Source: Nocardioides phosphati
GTDB lineage: Bacteria; Actinomycetota; Actinomycetes; Propionibacteriales; Nocardioidaceae
DNA length: 64,000 nucleotides
NCBI RefSeq assembly: GCF_014646375.1
Contig: NZ_BMNI01000001.1
Span: forward strand, 517,949 to 581,948
Direction of reading: 5' to 3'
Part shown: positions 61,206 through 64,000 of the stretch, piece by piece
Numbering within the stretch: the stretch's first letter is position 1
How the letters are laid out: each line of letters opens with the position of its first letter
Position numbers and translations under genes: made by a program
The notes under the pieces: model-generated
Seen by the model: the letters and a program-made list of their open reading frames with translations, nothing else
The model's database searches: none
What the model was told of the DNA's origin: nothing

Positions 61206-61390
61206 ATGCGTTACTTCGGAGCCGGTTTCGGGCTCGTCCTCCTGGTGCTCGGTGCGGTCATCACCGCGATCGGCCTCGGTGCCTTCGGCGACCCGGCGAC
61301 GGGGCGAGCTGGTACGCCATGGTCGGTCCGGCCACCGCGGGGCTCGGTGTCGCGCTGGCGTGGGTCACGCTGGTCCCGAAGCGTCGCTGA
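61206..61390 (+). pseudogene. Small two-helix membrane protein, frameshifted
   Basis: ATG 61206 opens YFGAGFGLVLLVLGAVITAI; the expected second helix (SWYAMVGPATAGLGVALAWV, ending PKRR) is in the next frame and stops at TGA 61388-61390. One base seems to be missing in the cgacggggcgag run near 61306; adding a C gives a continuous protein of about 61 residues. Either a real frameshift or an assembly indel. Function unknown. Confidence 0.55.
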
Positions 61391-61453
61391 CGGCATGGAA
61401 CGGGGCCTCACGGGCACCGGGGTGCGAACACCCCGTGCTCGAAAGGAGCCCTC

Positions 61454-61903
61454 ATGTCCCTCGGTGACAGCCTCTTCTCCCTCGTCTCGTCGGCCACCCG
61501 CCGGGCCGCGCGTGCCGTCGATGCCGTCGCGGTCCCCGGAGTGGTGAAGGGCGCGGTCCGCGGCGTTGCTCGGGCCGTGACCGGAGACGACGACCACGAC
61601 GCCCGCGACGCCCAGGAGGCCCGCGCCGGCGCCTGGTCCGCCCCCGCCACCGACCCCGTGCCCAGGCCCGAGCCGGCTCCGCTCCGCGAGAGCGTCGCTC
61701 ACGAGCCGACCGCCTCGTCGCGTGCCGAGGCCCACGGTGGCCCCGCCGGTCGCCATGCCGACGACTGGACCGACGAGCTGGTCGACGACGAGCCCGCGCC
61801 GGAGCCCGAGCCGTCCGACGAGCCCCTGATCACGCCCGGTGCCGCGCGGGCGCTGCGCAAGGAGGCAGAGGTCATGCAACGCGGTGCCAAGCCGCGGTCC
61901 TGA
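61454..61903 (+). CDS. Hypothetical acidic protein
   Basis: 149 residues, ATG 61454 with aaaggag upstream. An amphipathic N-terminal helix (LFSLVSSATRRAARAVDAVA) is followed by a long Pro/Glu/Asp/Ala-rich disordered region and a short C-terminal helix (ARALRKEAEVMQRG). No domain recognised. Confidence 0.6.
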   Translation: MSLGDSLFSLVSSATRRAARAVDAVAVPGVVKGAVRGVARAVTGDDDHDARDAQEARAGAWSAPATDPVPRPEPAPLRESVAHEPTASSRAEAHGGPAGRHADDWTDELVDDEPAPEPEPSDEPLITPGAARALRKEAEVMQRGAKPRS

Positions 61904-61919
61904 GTCCTAGACTCGCCGA

Positions 61920-62732
61920 ATGCGACGGCGCGGAGCACACGGCGGACACCGCCGTGCTCCCGTCGTCCGCCGACGGCGCGCGTCGCGACCGGTCCTGCTC
62001 GCCGGGCTGGTGGTCGTCCACCTGGGCCTGATCGGGGGGCTGCCCCTCGCCCTGCAGTCCGGCCCGTCGTCGGCGTCGCCCGACCCGCTCGTCGAGTCGG
62101 CGGCGGCCGCTGACGTCCGTGGCGGCGAGCTCCCGGCGCCCGGCGTACGCCCGGTCATCGCCGCTGCCGCCCCGGTCGTGCCGCTCCGCGCCTCCGGCAC
62201 GTACGCCGTCGCAGCGGCGCCCACCGCGGACGTCCCGGCCGGCGCCGTGACCTACCGCGTCGAGGTCGAGCGGGGGCTGCCCTTCGGCGCGGTTGACTTC
62301 GCCCGCGCCGTCGACCGCACGCTCGCCGACCCGCGCAGCTGGCCCGCGCGCACGGGGCGGCCGATGGTCCGGGTGGAGGGCGACGCGGACCTCCGCGTGG
62401 TGCTCGCCTCCCCGCGCACGACCGACCGGCTCTGCGCGCCGCTGAGCACCAGGGGCAAGGTCTCGTGCCGCAACGGCGACGACGTGGTCATCAACGCCTG
62501 GCGCTGGGCCAACGGCGCGGCGAGCTACGACGGTGACCTCGCGGCGTACCGGCTGTACGTGGTCAACCACGAGGTCGGCCACGGCCTGGGTCACGGTCAC
62601 CTGCCTTGCACGGGCAAGGGCGATCCCGCCCCCGTGATGCTGCAGCAGACGCTCGGGCTGCACGGCTGCGTCGCCAACCCGTGGCCCACCGGTGCCGACC
62701 TCCGGGCAGGTCACGGGGCCCACACGGAATAG
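61920..62732 (+). CDS. DUF3152 secreted/anchored zinc metalloprotease-like protein
   Basis: 270 residues. A basic N-terminus and one membrane anchor (PVLLAGLVVVHLGLIGGLPL) precede an extracellular domain with VVNHEVGHGLGHGHLPC, an extended HExxHxxGxxH zinc motif. Other family marks: TYRVEVERGLPFGAVDFA, and Cys residues (LCAPLS, VSCRNG, LPCTG, HGCVANP) likely paired. DUF3152 proteins are actinobacterial; substrate unknown. Confidence 0.8.
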   Translation: MRRRGAHGGHRRAPVVRRRRASRPVLLAGLVVVHLGLIGGLPLALQSGPSSASPDPLVESAAAADVRGGELPAPGVRPVIAAAAPVVPLRASGTYAVAAAPTADVPAGAVTYRVEVERGLPFGAVDFARAVDRTLADPRSWPARTGRPMVRVEGDADLRVVLASPRTTDRLCAPLSTRGKVSCRNGDDVVINAWRWANGAASYDGDLAAYRLYVVNHEVGHGLGHGHLPCTGKGDPAPVMLQQTLGLHGCVANPWPTGADLRAGHGAHTE

Positions 62733-62792
62733 AAGCGCGCGCCCGACGGGTTGGGGAGTCGTTGTCACATCACTCATCCGACGGGAGCCGTC

Positions 62793-63440
62793 ATGACCGC
62801 CGAAGCACCGATCCTCCCCGACTGCCCGTCGCTGGCGGTCCGCACCCGCGTCCGGGTGCCGCTGCGGTTCCCCGACGGCTACGAGACCGTGGCCGACGTC
62901 TTCACCTTCACCGGCCTCGCCGACGGCAAGGAGCACCTCGCCCTGGGCCTCGGCGACTGGGAGCACGCCGACGTGCCGCTCGTGCGGCCGCACTCGGAGT
63001 GCCTCACCGGTGACGTCTTCGGGTCCCAGCGCTGCGACTGCGGCCCGCAGCTGCGCGAGGCGGTCGAGCGGATCACCGGGGCCGGCGGCTTCCTGCTCTA
63101 CCTGCGCCAGGAGGGCCGTGGCATCGGCCTCTACGCCAAGCTCGACGCCTACGCGCTCCAGGACCAGGGCCTCGACACCTATGAAGCCAACCGGGCCCTC
63201 GGCCGTGGCGAGGACGAGCGCGACTACACCGCGGCCGCGCAGATGCTGCGGGCGCTCGGCCACCGCCGGATCCGGCTGCTGAGCAACAACCCCGACAAGG
63301 CGGTCCAGCTCGACGCCTACGGCATCACCGTCGAGGCGCAGGTGCCCACCGGCGTGCACCTGTCGGGGGCCAACGAGCGCTACCTGGTCGCCAAGCGCGA
63401 CCACACCGCGCACACGCTGGACCTCGGCCTCCTCGGCTGA
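62793..63440 (+). CDS. ribA: GTP cyclohydrolase II (RibA)
   Basis: 215 residues, ATG 62793 with cgggag upstream. Converts GTP to the first riboflavin intermediate. Zinc site HSECLTGDVFGSQRCDCGPQL (three Cys), YLRQEGRGIGLYAKLDAY, and RLLSNNPDKAVQLDAYGITV with the substrate-binding residues. It is a stand-alone GCH II without the RibB domain. No other riboflavin gene is in the window. Confidence 0.92.
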   Translation: MTAEAPILPDCPSLAVRTRVRVPLRFPDGYETVADVFTFTGLADGKEHLALGLGDWEHADVPLVRPHSECLTGDVFGSQRCDCGPQLREAVERITGAGGFLLYLRQEGRGIGLYAKLDAYALQDQGLDTYEANRALGRGEDERDYTAAAQMLRALGHRRIRLLSNNPDKAVQLDAYGITVEAQVPTGVHLSGANERYLVAKRDHTAHTLDLGLLG

Positions 63441-63452
63441 CCCGCGGCGGCG

Positions 63453-64000
63453 TCAGACGACGGCGCTCCCGGCTGCCGGCTGCGCGAGCGCGGTGATCTC
63501 TGCGGCGACCTCGAGCGTCCGCTCGTACGGCAGCATGTGGCCCGCGCCCTTGTAGACCGTGAGGGTCGCGTGGGGGAGCGCGGTCGCGAGCGCGTGCGAG
63601 TGGGCGACCGGCGTCAGCAGGTCGTGGGTGCCGCCGAGGATGGCGACGCGCGTGTCGGCGAGCGACGGCAGCGCGTGGCTCAGGTCGCGTCCCGTGAGTG
63701 CCAGGGCCAGCGCGGCGACGGTCGGCGGGTGGCTGCGCGCGACCTGTGCCGCCGTACGCCGGCGGTTGCTCGACGTCGCGGCACCGGGGCCGAAGAGCCC
63801 GACGTGCAGCGCCGGAGCGAGCACCGCGGGGACGCGGGTCACGCGCCGCAGCGGGACCAGCCCGGCGGGGCCGAGCACCGACGGCAGTGCGCGCATCACG
63901 AGGCGGGTGACGGCCAGGGGCAGGCCGAGGATGTCGCTGCCGATGTCGTTGCCGGACGTGGCGACCAGTGCGATGCCGTCGACGCGCTGCATCAGGTCGG
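63453..64000 (-). CDS. Alpha/beta hydrolase, partial (runs off right edge)
   Basis: The frame continues past the right edge (residues DLMQRVDGIALVATSG are the first visible ones), so the N-terminus and nucleophile elbow are missing. Visible are the acid region (RVAILGGTHDLLTPVAHSHA) and the catalytic His in VYKGAGHMLPYE, typical of alpha/beta hydrolases. Convergent with ribA. Confidence 0.75.
   Translation of the reverse strand, partial: DLMQRVDGIALVATSGNDIGSDILGLPLAVTRLVMRALPSVLGPAGLVPLRRVTRVPAVLAPALHVGLFGPGAATSSNRRRTAAQVARSHPPTVAALALALTGRDLSHALPSLADTRVAILGGTHDLLTPVAHSHALATALPHATLTVYKGAGHMLPYERTLEVAAEITALAQPAAGSAVV

Overview
High-GC (about 65-70%) actinobacterial chromosome. The mycofactocin genes, an NDMA-dependent methanol dehydrogenase homologue, frequent GTG/TTG starts and ATGA overlaps suggest Nocardioides or a relative. 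This is inferred from gene content; no rRNA or complete tRNA is present to place the organism.

The window has two halves. Bases 1-33577 are accessory DNA, the right end of an integrative element. Its right junction is the 3' part of a tRNA-Met(CAT) gene (33535-33577) next to a tyrosine integrase (32252-33361). A small excisionase lies 22 kb away (10325-10504). From left to right the element holds: a decayed dprA/coiA-type competence-like region mixed with predicted nucleases (PD-(D/E)XK, GIY-YIG, DUF3883/NO VEIN, a second PD-(D/E)XK-like protein); a RES-Xre toxin-antitoxin pair; a DinB protein, a TetR regulator with a divergent membrane protein, and a GNAT enzyme; a copper island with a BlaI/CopY-type repressor, a BlaR1-like protease and four matching operator palindromes; a mercury/organomercury operon (MerR, thioredoxin-like protein, MerA-like reductase, MerB, MerF-like transporter, thiol-redox pair, MFS pump); an aldo/keto reductase with a hydrolase; a sigma-like protein; and an intact IS256-family insertion with a 9-bp target duplication.

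Bases 33578-52265 form an alcohol-oxidation locus built around the redox cofactor mycofactocin. It encodes a NiCoT nickel/cobalt permease, an acetate-type transporter, mftF, a mycofactocin-type SDR, mftE, mftD, mftC, mftB and mftA on the minus strand. Divergently there is a methanol-dehydrogenase-like group III alcohol dehydrogenase, a His-rich MoxR ATPase, a VWA protein and a methyltransferase (candidate MftM). A two-component system and a second iron-type alcohol dehydrogenase follow, then aldehyde dehydrogenase, a DUF779 protein and a Cys-rich small protein. All three divergent intergenic regions here carry the same 14-base motif YCCGNYCGGAGAGG, which points to one regulon running from alcohol to acetate plus transport.

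Bases 52468-61175 are a type IV pilus operon (pilin, PilT, PilB, PilC, two minor pilins, a very large PilX-like minor pilin, prepilin peptidase). The right end holds a small membrane protein, a hypothetical protein, a DUF3152 metalloprotease, ribA-type GTP cyclohydrolase II and a partial alpha/beta hydrolase. Several genes carry single-base frameshifts in G/C runs (about 1161, 4990, 5683, 61306), which may be real decay or residual assembly indels.
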